Shown here in pieces: positions 1 to 7,946 of a stretch of 64,000 nucleotides of DNA (position 1 is the first letter of the stretch; every line of letters begins with the position of its first letter). The notes beneath the pieces are model-generated. The model saw nothing but the letters and a program-made list of their open reading frames with translations, was not told the origin of the DNA and did no database searches. Source of the DNA: SAR86 cluster bacterium (GTDB lineage Bacteria; Pseudomonadota; Gammaproteobacteria; Magnimaribacterales; Magnimaribacteraceae); the NCBI GenBank assembly GCA_029268615.1, contig JAQWNM010000015.1, positions 1-64,000 on the forward strand, read 5' to 3'. The position numbers were made by a program, and so were the translations under genes.

Positions 1-294
1 AATTTCATGTTTGATTTTCAAGTTAGTCATAATGGAAGCTTTGAAGGACTTCAAGCTTTTAATCCAGTCACTAACCCTAGTTATACTTTAGCTGGATTGC
101 AGATAGGTTGGTCACTGAATAGTTGGGAATTTATGCTAAATGTAGAGAATATTACTGATGAAGACTACTATGTAGATGTTCAATATTTATCTAACTTATA
201 TACTTTAGATGATAATGGGACAGGTAATATAATCATTGGTACCTTAGGTCAGCCTAGACTTTTCTCAGCTAGTCTTACCTATTATTTTGAGTAA
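1..294 (+). CDS. TonB-dependent outer-membrane receptor, C-terminal fragment
   Basis: The reading frame is open from base 1, so the gene begins upstream of the window and only about 97 C-terminal residues are present. The fragment has the usual end of a TonB-dependent receptor barrel: a strand with the NITDEDYY segment (family form N-[LI]-T-D-x-x-Y), then a GQPRLFSASLTYYF ending with alternating hydrophobic residues and terminal aromatics, as needed for recognition by the BAM machinery. It sits 20 bases before the cupin gene on the same strand, so it may supply the substrate for the downstream enzymes. Substrate cannot be told from this end. Confidence 0.85.
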   Translation, partial: NFMFDFQVSHNGSFEGLQAFNPVTNPSYTLAGLQIGWSLNSWEFMLNVENITDEDYYVDVQYLSNLYTLDDNGTGNIIIGTLGQPRLFSASLTYYFE

Positions 295-314
295 TATTTC
301 AGAGGGAGGGTTTT

Positions 315-770
315 ATGAGTAAAACATTTAATATTCATCAAGATGAACTTGAAGGCAGATATGTCCAAATGGACCAAGTTGAATGGGTAGATTTTCCTGC
401 TGCTTTATGTGAAGGGCCAATTAAATGGAAACTTTTAAATGTTTCTCCTGAACTGGGATCTTGGACTGCAATTTTTGATTGTCCGGCTGAGACTTCCTTC
501 AATAGGCATATTCATATAGGACCTGGAGAGTACTTCTTAACCAAAGGACGTATGGATGTGAGAGGAGGAGATGATGATGGAGGATCTACTGCTATAGCTC
601 CTGGATATGGTTATGAGCCCTGCAATGCAAGACATGACAAGACTTACTTTCCTGAGGATAGTGAGTTCTATATGAATTTTGTGGGACCTCTTAATTTTAT
701 TGATGAAGAGGGCAACACAATAGCATTAGTCACTTGGCAAGATGCTCAAGGTGCTTGGGAAGCATCATAA
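315..770 (+). CDS. ChrR-like single-domain cupin, dioxygenase-like
   Basis: This 151-residue protein is a single cupin resembling the 2,4'-dihydroxyacetophenone dioxygenase / acetylacetone-cleaving group. A likely metal site is visible: H65 and H67 in NRHIHIGPGE, E72, and H107 in NARHDKTY. No signal peptide is seen, so it is cytoplasmic. A GGAGGG ribosome-binding site lies just upstream of the ATG at 315. It is followed by a second, two-domain member of the same family. A C-C bond-cleaving oxygenase on a diketone or hydroxyketone is plausible, but ChrR-like cupins also include isomerases and sensors. Family is fairly sure; substrate is not known. Confidence 0.7.
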   Translation: MSKTFNIHQDELEGRYVQMDQVEWVDFPAALCEGPIKWKLLNVSPELGSWTAIFDCPAETSFNRHIHIGPGEYFLTKGRMDVRGGDDDGGSTAIAPGYGYEPCNARHDKTYFPEDSEFYMNFVGPLNFIDEEGNTIALVTWQDAQGAWEAS

Positions 771-772
771 GT

Positions 773-795
773 TAGAGTCATTATCAAAGACTCTA
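773..795 (+). other. Short hairpin between the two cupin genes
   Basis: A perfect 7-bp inverted repeat (TAGAGTC and GACTCTA) encloses a 9-base loop in the 58-base gap between the cupin genes. The following bases are A/T-rich but contain no clean T run, so it is not a convincing terminator. It could be an mRNA-processing or stability element separating two genes of one transcript. Confidence 0.3.
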
Positions 796-828
796 TGTTA
801 AAAATATTAAATTTTTTGAGGTAAAGTT

Positions 829-1908
829 ATGTCAGAAGCTAAAGCCAATCCGGAATATAATCCATCAGGATATGGTGATTGTATTGATACAAATAGATTG
901 CCTTGGATACCTGTACCAAATGTTAGTGGTATGTTTTTTAAACCGACTAGGGCAAGTTCAGAAAGTGGAATTTTTTCATTAATCTATAAGCTAGAGGCTG
1001 GAACTTCAATGCCTAGTGCAGTTTATTTAGGTGGTATGGATATGTTGATCCTTTCAGGAAAAGCTGAATATGACCAAGATGGTTCAAAGAGTATTTTAGA
1101 ACCTGGAACTTGGGGTTTTATTTCTGCAAATTCTAAAGTAAATGCATTTGTGGCCATAGAGGATACTGAAGTGTTGGCTAATTTTTTTAGTGGAGTCGCT
1201 TTTTTAGGTGACGATGGATCTTTAGAATCATTATTTACAGCAGCAGATGTTTTAAGTCTTGCGAAAGAAAGTAAAGTTACTTTAGTTCCAAATTCATTAT
1301 CAGCTTGTATGGAAGAGGGGACAATTCCATATAGTGGAAATGGCGAGCCTTTGGCAATAGCATCCTCAGATAATGCAAGTAAGATAGTTGATGAGCCAGT
1401 TTCTTCTTCATCAAATGGTTCTGTAACTCATCCTCACTTTGTTGACACACGTTCAGTACCCTGGTTAGTTCTTCCAACAATGCCAGACGTAGGTCTTAAG
1501 CTTCTTAGAGTTAGCGAAGAAACAGGCTTTGTATCTTTGATAGTTCGTCATAATGGAGTAGCTGATCCGCATACTCATTTAGGTGCTAGCGATTTCTTAG
1601 TTTTAACTGGGGCTTTAGGCGTAAGAGCAGGCCCTCCAGAAGGTTACGGTCCTGGAATGTGGTTTTATGAGCCAGCAGGTGCAAGACATGACGCAACACA
1701 AAGAGTTACAGAAGAGGACTTAATATACACAGCAAATATATATGGCCCTTTGTTCTTCGATCAAGGCAAGGGAACGCCAATAGATTACATTTTATCTTGG
1801 ATGGACTACAAAGAGATGGCTGCAGCTTCAGGCGTTAAGCTTGTTCCTAGCACTACTCCAGGTGATTCTAATTTATTAGCTTGGTCTCCACTAAAAGCAT
1901 CTAACTAA
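829..1908 (+). CDS. Tandem two-cupin protein with degenerate N-terminal domain
   Basis: The 359 residues form two copies of the cupin seen in the preceding gene: domain 1 at about 20-155 and domain 2 at about 200-340, joined by a serine-rich linker near 190-198. Domain 2 keeps the metal motif (H248 and H250 in ADPHTHLG, acidic D255, H287 in GARHDAT). In domain 1 the aligned stretch reads SMPSAVYLGGMD, without either histidine, and the later histidine is also gone. It is therefore probably a catalytic domain plus a structural or regulatory pseudo-domain. A GAGG ribosome-binding site precedes the ATG. Probably the same pathway as the upstream single-domain cupin; substrate unknown. Confidence 0.7.
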   Translation: MSEAKANPEYNPSGYGDCIDTNRLPWIPVPNVSGMFFKPTRASSESGIFSLIYKLEAGTSMPSAVYLGGMDMLILSGKAEYDQDGSKSILEPGTWGFISANSKVNAFVAIEDTEVLANFFSGVAFLGDDGSLESLFTAADVLSLAKESKVTLVPNSLSACMEEGTIPYSGNGEPLAIASSDNASKIVDEPVSSSSNGSVTHPHFVDTRSVPWLVLPTMPDVGLKLLRVSEETGFVSLIVRHNGVADPHTHLGASDFLVLTGALGVRAGPPEGYGPGMWFYEPAGARHDATQRVTEEDLIYTANIYGPLFFDQGKGTPIDYILSWMDYKEMAAASGVKLVPSTTPGDSNLLAWSPLKASN

Positions 1909-1921
1909 ATTTTGATAAAGC

Positions 1922-3253
1922 ATGGCTCATAAGAAGCTAGGCTATACTTTAATTACTAATGCTAGGATAATTGATGGTAGCGGAGGAGAGCCCTATTCAG
2001 GACATGTTCTTCTAAATAATAATAGAATAGATTCCATCTTGGATGATCTAAAAGATCTTTCTAAGAGCATCACTATAAGAAAGACTATAGATGCTGAAGG
2101 AAAAACTCTCATGCCAGGACTGATAGATGCGCATTGTCATATAAGTTTTGACGAACCTTCTTCTAATGACGAACTTTTTTTTCACAGAAGAGAAGGTTTA
2201 GCTTCCATCATTGCAAGTCAGAATGCCTATAAGGTTTTACAGGCAGGAGTTACAGGATTTCTTGATGCAGATAGTTTATATAATGTAGGCGTTGATTTAA
2301 GAGACGCAATCGAGAGCGGAATTGTTCAAGGCCCTAGAATGTCTGTAGGAGGGAATGCTTTAATGACTTCAGCAGGAGGCACTGCAGGAAGATTAATTCC
2401 TGACGAAGGAAAAAGGGGCTATGGAGCGGTAGTTAGGAATAAAGATGAAATAATTTTAGAAGTAAGAAGGCAAATAAAGTTAGGAGTTGACTGGATTAAG
2501 ATTCATGTGTCTGGTTTAGTTCCTAGACAAACTTCTGATGGAGAACTAAAAGCATGGAGTTTAGAGGAATTAAAGGTAGCTTGCGACACAGCTCATGAAC
2601 TAGATATTCCTGTAGTAGGTCACTGTAGAAGTGCTGATAGCGTGAAAGACTCTCTTTTAGCAGGTATGGATATGATCTTGCATGGCACGTATATGGATGA
2701 AGAAGGTTTAGAAATACTTGCTAATAAAAAAATACCGATAGTTCCTACTTTTACTTTTCAGGCAAACTTAATAGATTATGCAGATGAAATGGGTGCTTCA
2801 AAAGACTATAAAGAGATTTTTGAAAAGGAAATAGATGACAATATTGAGATTTTAAAAAAGGCTTATAGTCTAGGAGTTCCTTTCTTATGTGGCAGTGAAA
2901 CAGGCTTTTCTGTTACTCCTTACGGTGATTGGCATTATAGAGAGCTAGAAGTTTTTGTGAATAAGCTTGGAATGACTCATTTAGAAGCAATAACTTGTGC
3001 TACCAAAAATGCAGCTCGAGCATTAAGGAAAGAAAAGGAGTTAGGCATGGTAAACCCTGGATTTCTAGCTGACTTGATTCTGATAGATGGAGACCCGTCT
3101 AAAGATGTAACTTTATTAGGAAAAAAAGACTTATTAAAAATGGTATTATTAGACGGTGAAGAAGTTGATTTAACTCCCAGACCAGAAAGACTGAAAGATC
3201 CTTCTGGATGGAGAGTTTCATCCTACTCAGAAAAAATACTAAAGAAATACTAA
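1922..3253 (+). CDS. Amidohydrolase-superfamily metal-dependent hydrolase
   Basis: The 443-residue protein has an N-terminal beta-sandwich part and a TIM-barrel of the imidazolonepropionase/prolidase-like type. Metal-site motifs in order are H71 and H73 (DAHCH), K193 in WIKIH as the likely carbamylated lysine, H234 in VGHCR and H254 in LHGT. The usual catalytic Asp of the GTD motif is replaced by Glu (CGSETG, E326). The C-terminus carries the normal N-P-G-x-x-A-D-L-I-L-I-D-G-D-P segment. The gene starts 13 bases after the cupin gene without a clear Shine-Dalgarno site. It may hydrolyse a cyclic amide, lactone or ketone-derived intermediate; the specific substrate cannot be read from sequence. 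Confidence 0.82.
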   Translation: MAHKKLGYTLITNARIIDGSGGEPYSGHVLLNNNRIDSILDDLKDLSKSITIRKTIDAEGKTLMPGLIDAHCHISFDEPSSNDELFFHRREGLASIIASQNAYKVLQAGVTGFLDADSLYNVGVDLRDAIESGIVQGPRMSVGGNALMTSAGGTAGRLIPDEGKRGYGAVVRNKDEIILEVRRQIKLGVDWIKIHVSGLVPRQTSDGELKAWSLEELKVACDTAHELDIPVVGHCRSADSVKDSLLAGMDMILHGTYMDEEGLEILANKKIPIVPTFTFQANLIDYADEMGASKDYKEIFEKEIDDNIEILKKAYSLGVPFLCGSETGFSVTPYGDWHYRELEVFVNKLGMTHLEAITCATKNAARALRKEKELGMVNPGFLADLILIDGDPSKDVTLLGKKDLLKMVLLDGEEVDLTPRPERLKDPSGWRVSSYSEKILKKY

Positions 3254-3265
3254 AAGAATTAATTT

Positions 3266-3964
3266 ATGTCTAAATTATGTTTAGTGACAGGTGTTGGACC
3301 CGGAACAGGTAAAGCAACCGTCAAACGTTTCAGTGAGTCAGGTTATAAAGTTGCAATGCTTTCTCGTTCAGAAGAAAGATTATCCATTCTAGAAAGTGAA
3401 ATTCCTAATACAAAAGCTTATCCTTGCGATGTTTCTAATGAAGAACAGATGGCTGAAGTAATTTCACTTGTTAAATCAGATTTAGGAATTCCTAATGTCC
3501 TTGTTCATAATGCTGTTAGAGGTGGGAGGGGAAATTTCCTAGAAATAAAACCAAAAGATTTACTTAAAAATTTTGAGATTAATACTATGGGTTTACTTTA
3601 TCTCTCTCGAGGCTTTGCTGAGGATATGCTTAAAAGAGGTAATGGATCTATAATTGTTACAGGGAATACTTCCGCTAGAAGAGGCAAGCCTTGGTTTGCA
3701 ACTACCGCTCCAACTAAAGCAGCTCAAAGAATACTTGCTGAGTCTATTGCTAGAGAGGTAGGACCTAAGGGGATTCATGTATCGTATATTCTTATAGATT
3801 CAGCAATTGATGTACCTTGGACTCGAGAAGCTTGGCCTGACAAACCTGATGATTTTTTTATGAAACCCTCTGCCATTGCTGATGAAATATTCCATATTGC
3901 TCATCAAGATAAATCAGCTTGGACTTTTGATGTAGAAATAAGGCCATTTGCTGAACCTTGGTAA
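3266..3964 (+). CDS. Short-chain dehydrogenase/reductase-like protein lacking catalytic Tyr
   Basis: This is a 232-residue Rossmann protein of the classical SDR family. The nucleotide-binding turn is TGVGPGTGK (residues 8-16), and the NAV segment near residue 82 stands in for NNAG. S136 and K151 are present, but the position four before the lysine, normally Tyr of YxxxK, is T147 (ATTAPTK). Either another residue takes over proton transfer or the protein is not a classical oxidoreductase. The C-terminus is short. The stop codon overlaps the next start in TAATG, so it is translationally coupled to the FAD oxidoreductase. A reductase/dehydrogenase role in the local pathway is inferred. Confidence 0.75.
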   Translation: MSKLCLVTGVGPGTGKATVKRFSESGYKVAMLSRSEERLSILESEIPNTKAYPCDVSNEEQMAEVISLVKSDLGIPNVLVHNAVRGGRGNFLEIKPKDLLKNFEINTMGLLYLSRGFAEDMLKRGNGSIIVTGNTSARRGKPWFATTAPTKAAQRILAESIAREVGPKGIHVSYILIDSAIDVPWTREAWPDKPDDFFMKPSAIADEIFHIAHQDKSAWTFDVEIRPFAEPW

Positions 3965-5340
3965 TGGATATTTTAGAAGAGATTAAATCAATTGTAGGCC
4001 AAAAAGGTATCTTATTGGGTCAAGATGTTTCAAATAGAAAGGCAGGTATATGGATAGAAGAAGGCATTAAAGCTAAGGCCATAGTAAGGCCAAAGAACAC
4101 AGAGGAATTATCTAAAGTATTGAATTTATGTAATCATCACAAGCAAACCATAGTCCCTCATGGAGGTTTAACTGGGCTTGTTCAGGGGGCAATTACAAAT
4201 AAAGAGCAAATAGCTCTTTCAACAGAAAGAATGACTTCTGTGTTAAATATTGACCCAATAGGAAGGACAATGACTGTAGAAGCAGGAGTGCAGTTAGAAA
4301 AAATACAACAAATTGCTAATGAGCATGAATTAATGTTTCCTTTGGATTTAGGTGCTCGCGGATCATGTTCAATAGGTGGAAATATTTCTACCAATGCCGG
4401 AGGAAACATGGTTATGCGTTATGGGATGATAAGAGATTCTATTTTAGGTTTAGAATCTGTTCTAGCCGATGGAAGAATATTATCTTCAATGAATCAAATG
4501 TTAAAAAATAATTCTGGTTATGATTTAAAACAACTTTTTATAGGGACAGAGGGTACTTTAGGTTTTGTTACAAAGGCAGTTCTTAGGTTAAGAGAAAAGC
4601 CTAAAAGTTGTAATACAGCTTTAGCTTCTTTTGATACATTTGATGAAGTAACCAATTTCTTAAAATTGATAGATCAAGGACTTGGAGGTAATTTAAGTTC
4701 TTTTGAAGTAATGTGGAAAGATTACTATAATTTAGTGACTAACCCTCCAGCTAAGAATAACCCTCCAATAGGTCAAGATTTTGCTTATTATGTATTAGTA
4801 GAATCAACAGGTTCAAATCAAGAAAAAGATGAAGTTCATTTTGAGTCTATTCTTGAAGAAGCAATAAATAGAGAATTAATTAAAGATGCTGTAATCGCCA
4901 AATCCCAGACAGAGAGACTTGCTTTATGGTCTATAAGAGATGATGTAGAGCAACAATTTCAGTATGGACCGGTAAAAATATTTGATGTTAGTTTGCCTAT
5001 ACTTTCGATGGAGAAATATATTCAAAATATAAATAATGAATTAAAAAAATATTGGGATTCATTTCATTGTACGGTTTTTGGTCATTTAGCAGATGGTAAC
5101 TTGCATATTATTGTAGGAGTAGGTGCTGGTGATCATAAAACTATCCAAACCATAGAATCTTGCATTTATAAGCCATTAGAGCCTATAGGCGGTGCAATAT
5201 CTGCAGAACATGGCATAGGTATTGAGAAAAAAGACTATTTATCAATTTCTAGGTCAAAGATTGAAATTGATGTCATGAAATCTCTTAAGAATTCTTTAGA
5301 TCCAAATAGAATTTTAAACCCAGGCAAGGTATTTGATTAA
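3964..5340 (+). CDS. FAD-linked oxidoreductase, GlcD / D-2-hydroxyacid dehydrogenase type
   Basis: The protein is 458 residues when started at the ATG at 3964, which shares a base with the SDR stop (TAATG); a TTG two codons earlier is also open but less likely. It has an N-terminal PCMH-type FAD domain (PHGGLTGL and CSIGGNISTNAGG segments) and a C-terminal FAD-oxidase domain with the metal/substrate motif GHLADGNLH and the SAEHGIG signature of D-lactate, D-2-hydroxyglutarate and glycolate dehydrogenases. It oxidises a D-2-hydroxyacid and passes electrons to quinone or a cytochrome. Here it is the last gene of the receptor-cupin island and would oxidise a hydroxyacid product. Confidence 0.87.
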   Translation: MDILEEIKSIVGQKGILLGQDVSNRKAGIWIEEGIKAKAIVRPKNTEELSKVLNLCNHHKQTIVPHGGLTGLVQGAITNKEQIALSTERMTSVLNIDPIGRTMTVEAGVQLEKIQQIANEHELMFPLDLGARGSCSIGGNISTNAGGNMVMRYGMIRDSILGLESVLADGRILSSMNQMLKNNSGYDLKQLFIGTEGTLGFVTKAVLRLREKPKSCNTALASFDTFDEVTNFLKLIDQGLGGNLSSFEVMWKDYYNLVTNPPAKNNPPIGQDFAYYVLVESTGSNQEKDEVHFESILEEAINRELIKDAVIAKSQTERLALWSIRDDVEQQFQYGPVKIFDVSLPILSMEKYIQNINNELKKYWDSFHCTVFGHLADGNLHIIVGVGAGDHKTIQTIESCIYKPLEPIGGAISAEHGIGIEKKDYLSISRSKIEIDVMKSLKNSLDPNRILNPGKVFD

Positions 5341-5363
5341 ATTTTAAAGATTATTGGTATAAT
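5333..5363 (+). promoter_or_regulatory. Extended -10 promoter of the copper protein gene
   Basis: A perfect extended -10 element, TGGTATAAT, ends at 5363. A weak -35 (TTGATT, 5333-5338) lies at the long spacing of 19 bases, which is tolerated for extended -10 promoters. It lies in the 56-base gap before the cupredoxin gene, so this gene and the cytochrome probably have their own sigma-70 promoter separate from the upstream island. Confidence 0.5.
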
Positions 5364-5396
5364 TACTATTTATTTTACAACATAAATAAACTAAAT

Positions 5397-5981
5397 ATGA
5401 AAAATTCATTTTATTTCTTTTTAATTTTCTTATCATTGTCTATTTTTGCAAGCAAAGAGGAAGATGCGATTAGGGAAAGAATTGCCCCAGTAGGCAATGT
5501 ATGTGTTGAAGGCCAAGATTGTGCATCAAAAGTTGTTCAGGTTCAGACATCGCAAATATCTTCAGAAGTTAATTTACCAAAGGTAATGTTATCTGGAGGA
5601 AATGAGCATGAAATAAAAATGCTCAATTTTGGACCAGGAGGTAATATGGTCTTTGATCCTCCTGTTATCAAAGTGTCAAAAGGAGATACCATTCATTTTA
5701 AGGCCACTGATATGTCGCATAATTCTGCTTCAATTGATGGAATGATTCCACCTGGTGCAGAATCTTGGCTAGGAAAAATGAGTCAAGATATAAGTGTGAA
5801 ACTAGAATCTGAAGGGGTATATGTATATCAGTGTGATCCTCATGCCATGATGGCCATGATTGGAGTCATACAAGTAGGAGAACCTTTAAATCTTAAGGAT
5901 GTAAAAGAAGTTGCAAAAGAACAAAAAGTTAGATTTTTAATGAATTCAGAAAGATTAGATGATTATTTGTCTCAACTGTAA
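5397..5981 (+). CDS. Exported pseudoazurin-like cupredoxin
   Basis: The 194-residue protein starts with a signal peptide (basic start, hydrophobic 4-17, cleavage near ASK). A type-1 copper domain covers about 75-162 with ligands H108 (MSHNS), C146, H149 and M154 in the C-x2-H-x4-M arrangement of pseudoazurins. Between signal and copper domain, residues 24-43 contain RERIAPVGNVCVEGQDC, which resembles the leader segment in front of many cytochrome c5 domains. The C-terminal 30 residues are polar and helical. It is a periplasmic one-electron carrier, likely working with the cytochrome c5 encoded next; exact donor and acceptor are unknown. Confidence 0.85.
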   Translation: MKNSFYFFLIFLSLSIFASKEEDAIRERIAPVGNVCVEGQDCASKVVQVQTSQISSEVNLPKVMLSGGNEHEIKMLNFGPGGNMVFDPPVIKVSKGDTIHFKATDMSHNSASIDGMIPPGAESWLGKMSQDISVKLESEGVYVYQCDPHAMMAMIGVIQVGEPLNLKDVKEVAKEQKVRFLMNSERLDDYLSQL

Positions 5982-5988
5982 ATTAAGC

Positions 5989-6013
5989 TAAAAGGATAGT
6001 GAGTCTCCTTTTA
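5989..6013 (+). other. Weak hairpin between copper protein and cytochrome genes
   Basis: An 8-bp inverted repeat (TAAAAGGA and TCCTTTTA) surrounds a 9-base loop directly after the cupredoxin stop codon. The 3' arm itself contains T4 but no T run follows. It may act as a partial terminator or a 3'-end stabiliser that sets the ratio of the two carriers; this is a weak call. Confidence 0.3.
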
Positions 6014-6050
6014 AATAGACTTTTTCTTGAATAAAAGGAATAAAGTAAGA

Positions 6051-6374
6051 ATGCATAAAACTTCTTTATTAATAATACTGTATATCCTTTTTGCTGCACC
6101 AGCAAATTTACTCGCAGAAGTTCAGAAAGGAGAAATGGTATACAAAAGAGCTTGCGGCACATGTCATGGAATAGGTGTGGCTGGAGCTCCAAAAATAGGA
6201 GATAAAGCTTCTTGGACTGTGATAAACGAAAAAGGTTTAGATATTCTTTTGCATTCAGTAGTTAATGGTTTAAATGGAATGCCCCCTAAGGGACTTTGCA
6301 TGAATTGTTCTGAAGAAGAAATTAAGCAAGCAATAGAATATATCCTGGTCAAGTCTGGTCTAAATTTAGAATAA
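6051..6374 (+). CDS. Cytochrome c5-like monohaem carrier
   Basis: I choose the ATG at 6051 (107 residues) because it gives a clean signal peptide (MHKTSLLIILYILFAAPANLLA); a TTG 24 bases earlier would add a charged stretch. The haem site is CGTCH (C35, C38, H39). The axial Met lies in GMPPKG, followed by the CMNCSEEEI segment whose two cysteines form the disulfide typical of the c5 family. It is a periplasmic electron carrier, possibly between the quinol oxidation system or the upstream FAD enzyme and a terminal oxidase. Its 3' end overlaps the convergent yigB gene by 26 bases. Confidence 0.87.
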   Translation: MHKTSLLIILYILFAAPANLLAEVQKGEMVYKRACGTCHGIGVAGAPKIGDKASWTVINEKGLDILLHSVVNGLNGMPPKGLCMNCSEEEIKQAIEYILVKSGLNLE

Positions 6375-7050
6375 GATCTTTAATTTCTAGCCAATTTTTT
6401 GCCTCTAAGAATTCTGCTTTTTCTAATTCCCATTTTTTTTCAGTCGGGTTGAACCAGATTGCTTGAAAGCCAGAATTGATAGCTCCCAAAACGTCATGAG
6501 AAGGGTTATCTCCAACATGACAGATCTCAAACGGCTGTCTTTCAGTCTCACGAATTATCGCATGAAAGTTTTCTGGAGAAGGCTTGCTAGAATTGAGGTC
6601 AGATGATGAAAAATTAAAATCAAAGAACCTGTCCAGACCTATTTTTTTTATGTCAGCATTACCATTGGTTAGACCACCTAATATATATTTTTTGTTAAGA
6701 GATTCAAGCACCTTTAAGACATCATCATAGAAGGTAACATTATTTCTCGCTTCAAAAAAAACTTCAAAAGCTTCTTTACCAATCTTAGAGGCTTCTACTG
6801 AGCTATAGCCAGCTCTTATTGCTAGTTCTGTGATAGATAAAGTTCTTAGTTCAGATAATCTATTAATTAAGTCCTTGTCTTTATAGATTAAATCTTTTCT
6901 TATATTCAACAAAATATCTTCACTGAGTAATATTTCTACAGGAGAATAATTTTCTATAAGCCATTTTCTGGTTATTTTTTCTGCCTCCATGATAACAGGA
7001 AGGATTGGCCATAAAGTATCATCTAGATCAAAGCTTATGACTTTTATCAT
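6349..7050 (-). CDS. yigB: HAD-family phosphatase YigB
   Basis: The 233-residue HAD hydrolase has the four motifs in order: FDLDDTL (nucleophile Asp at 8), GLTNG, a lysine in SSKPSPE, and HVGDNPSHDV. The helical cap lies between motifs I and II. It is placed directly after xerC, as yigB is in enteric and pseudomonad genomes; the E. coli protein dephosphorylates the riboflavin precursor 5-amino-6-(5-phosphoribitylamino)uracil and also other sugar phosphates. Start ATG overlaps the xerC stop by 4 bases (ATGA), indicating translational coupling. Confidence 0.85.
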   Translation of the reverse strand: MIKVISFDLDDTLWPILPVIMEAEKITRKWLIENYSPVEILLSEDILLNIRKDLIYKDKDLINRLSELRTLSITELAIRAGYSSVEASKIGKEAFEVFFEARNNVTFYDDVLKVLESLNKKYILGGLTNGNADIKKIGLDRFFDFNFSSSDLNSSKPSPENFHAIIRETERQPFEICHVGDNPSHDVLGAINSGFQAIWFNPTEKKWELEKAEFLEAKNWLEIKDLILNLDQT

Positions 7051-7946
7051 GATTTATTTTTCTTCGCCCTAGGATGAGTTTTATCATAGACTTTTGTTAA
7101 ATGTTGGAAATCTAATTTTGTATATATTTGGGTTGTAGCTATATCAGAATGACCTAGCATTTCTTGAACAGCTCTTAAATCTCCACTGGACTCTAAAACA
7201 TGGCTAGCAAAAGAATGTCTTAACATATGAGGATGAAGATCAGGAAGACCTCTTTTCTCACTAATTTTTTTTATCCTTAATTGCACGGATCTATGACCTA
7301 AGCGGTAACCCTTATTATTAATGAATAAGGCGTTAGTGGGATCTTTTAGATTTATCTTTATTTCCCGGGAACGCAACCATAAATTCAAAGATTGAATTGC
7401 TTTAATGCCTATAGGAACTATTCTTGTTTTATTTCCTTTTCCTAAAACTCGACAGGTTTGTTCTTTTATAGAAAGGTCTTCAATATTAATATTACAAAGC
7501 TCAGCAAGCCTCAATCCTGAAGAATAAAAAAGTTCAATTATTGCCTTATCTCTTATGTCTACCCAGGTTTTTGGTTTATAGTCTAAGAGCTTAAAGACCA
7601 TATCAGCATCCATTGCTTTTGGAAGCAATTTTGGGCTTTTAGGGCCTTTGATATGAGCTAAAGGGTTATTATCAATCTCATCTTCATTAATTAGGTATTT
7701 AAAAAAACTTCTTATTGAAGATAAGAGCCGCTGAATACTTTTTTGGCTAAGCCCCTTTCTCCTTTCCTTATTTATGAATTGCCTGATATGTTTATCTTGT
7801 ACTTCTTTCCATCTCCCTATATTCGATTCATATAATTCAGAAGATAATTTATTCAAATCTCGCTTATAGCCATCTAATGTATGACTAGAGTATTGCCGTG
7901 TAATTTTTAATTGATTAAGAAAGGATTCAATGCGCTTATTTAGCAT
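7047..7946 (-). CDS. xerC: Tyrosine recombinase XerC
   Basis: The 299-residue recombinase has an N-terminal SAM-like DNA-binding domain (about 1-95) and a C-terminal catalytic domain with the full set R146 (SGLRLAEL), K170, H240 and R243 (HPHMLRHSF), H266 (LGHSD) and nucleophile Y275. Length matches XerC/XerD (about 298). Its place between the DUF484 gene and yigB, downstream of dapF, is the classical xerC locus, which separates it from XerD. With XerD it resolves chromosome dimers at dif. No dif-like site was recognised in this window. Confidence 0.95.
   Translation of the reverse strand: MLNKRIESFLNQLKITRQYSSHTLDGYKRDLNKLSSELYESNIGRWKEVQDKHIRQFINKERRKGLSQKSIQRLLSSIRSFFKYLINEDEIDNNPLAHIKGPKSPKLLPKAMDADMVFKLLDYKPKTWVDIRDKAIIELFYSSGLRLAELCNINIEDLSIKEQTCRVLGKGNKTRIVPIGIKAIQSLNLWLRSREIKINLKDPTNALFINNKGYRLGHRSVQLRIKKISEKRGLPDLHPHMLRHSFASHVLESSGDLRAVQEMLGHSDIATTQIYTKLDFQHLTKVYDKTHPRAKKNKS

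Noticed and set aside
3958-3963. TTG start for the FAD oxidoreductase
   Set aside because: The ATG at 3964, coupled to the SDR stop by TAATG, is the better start.
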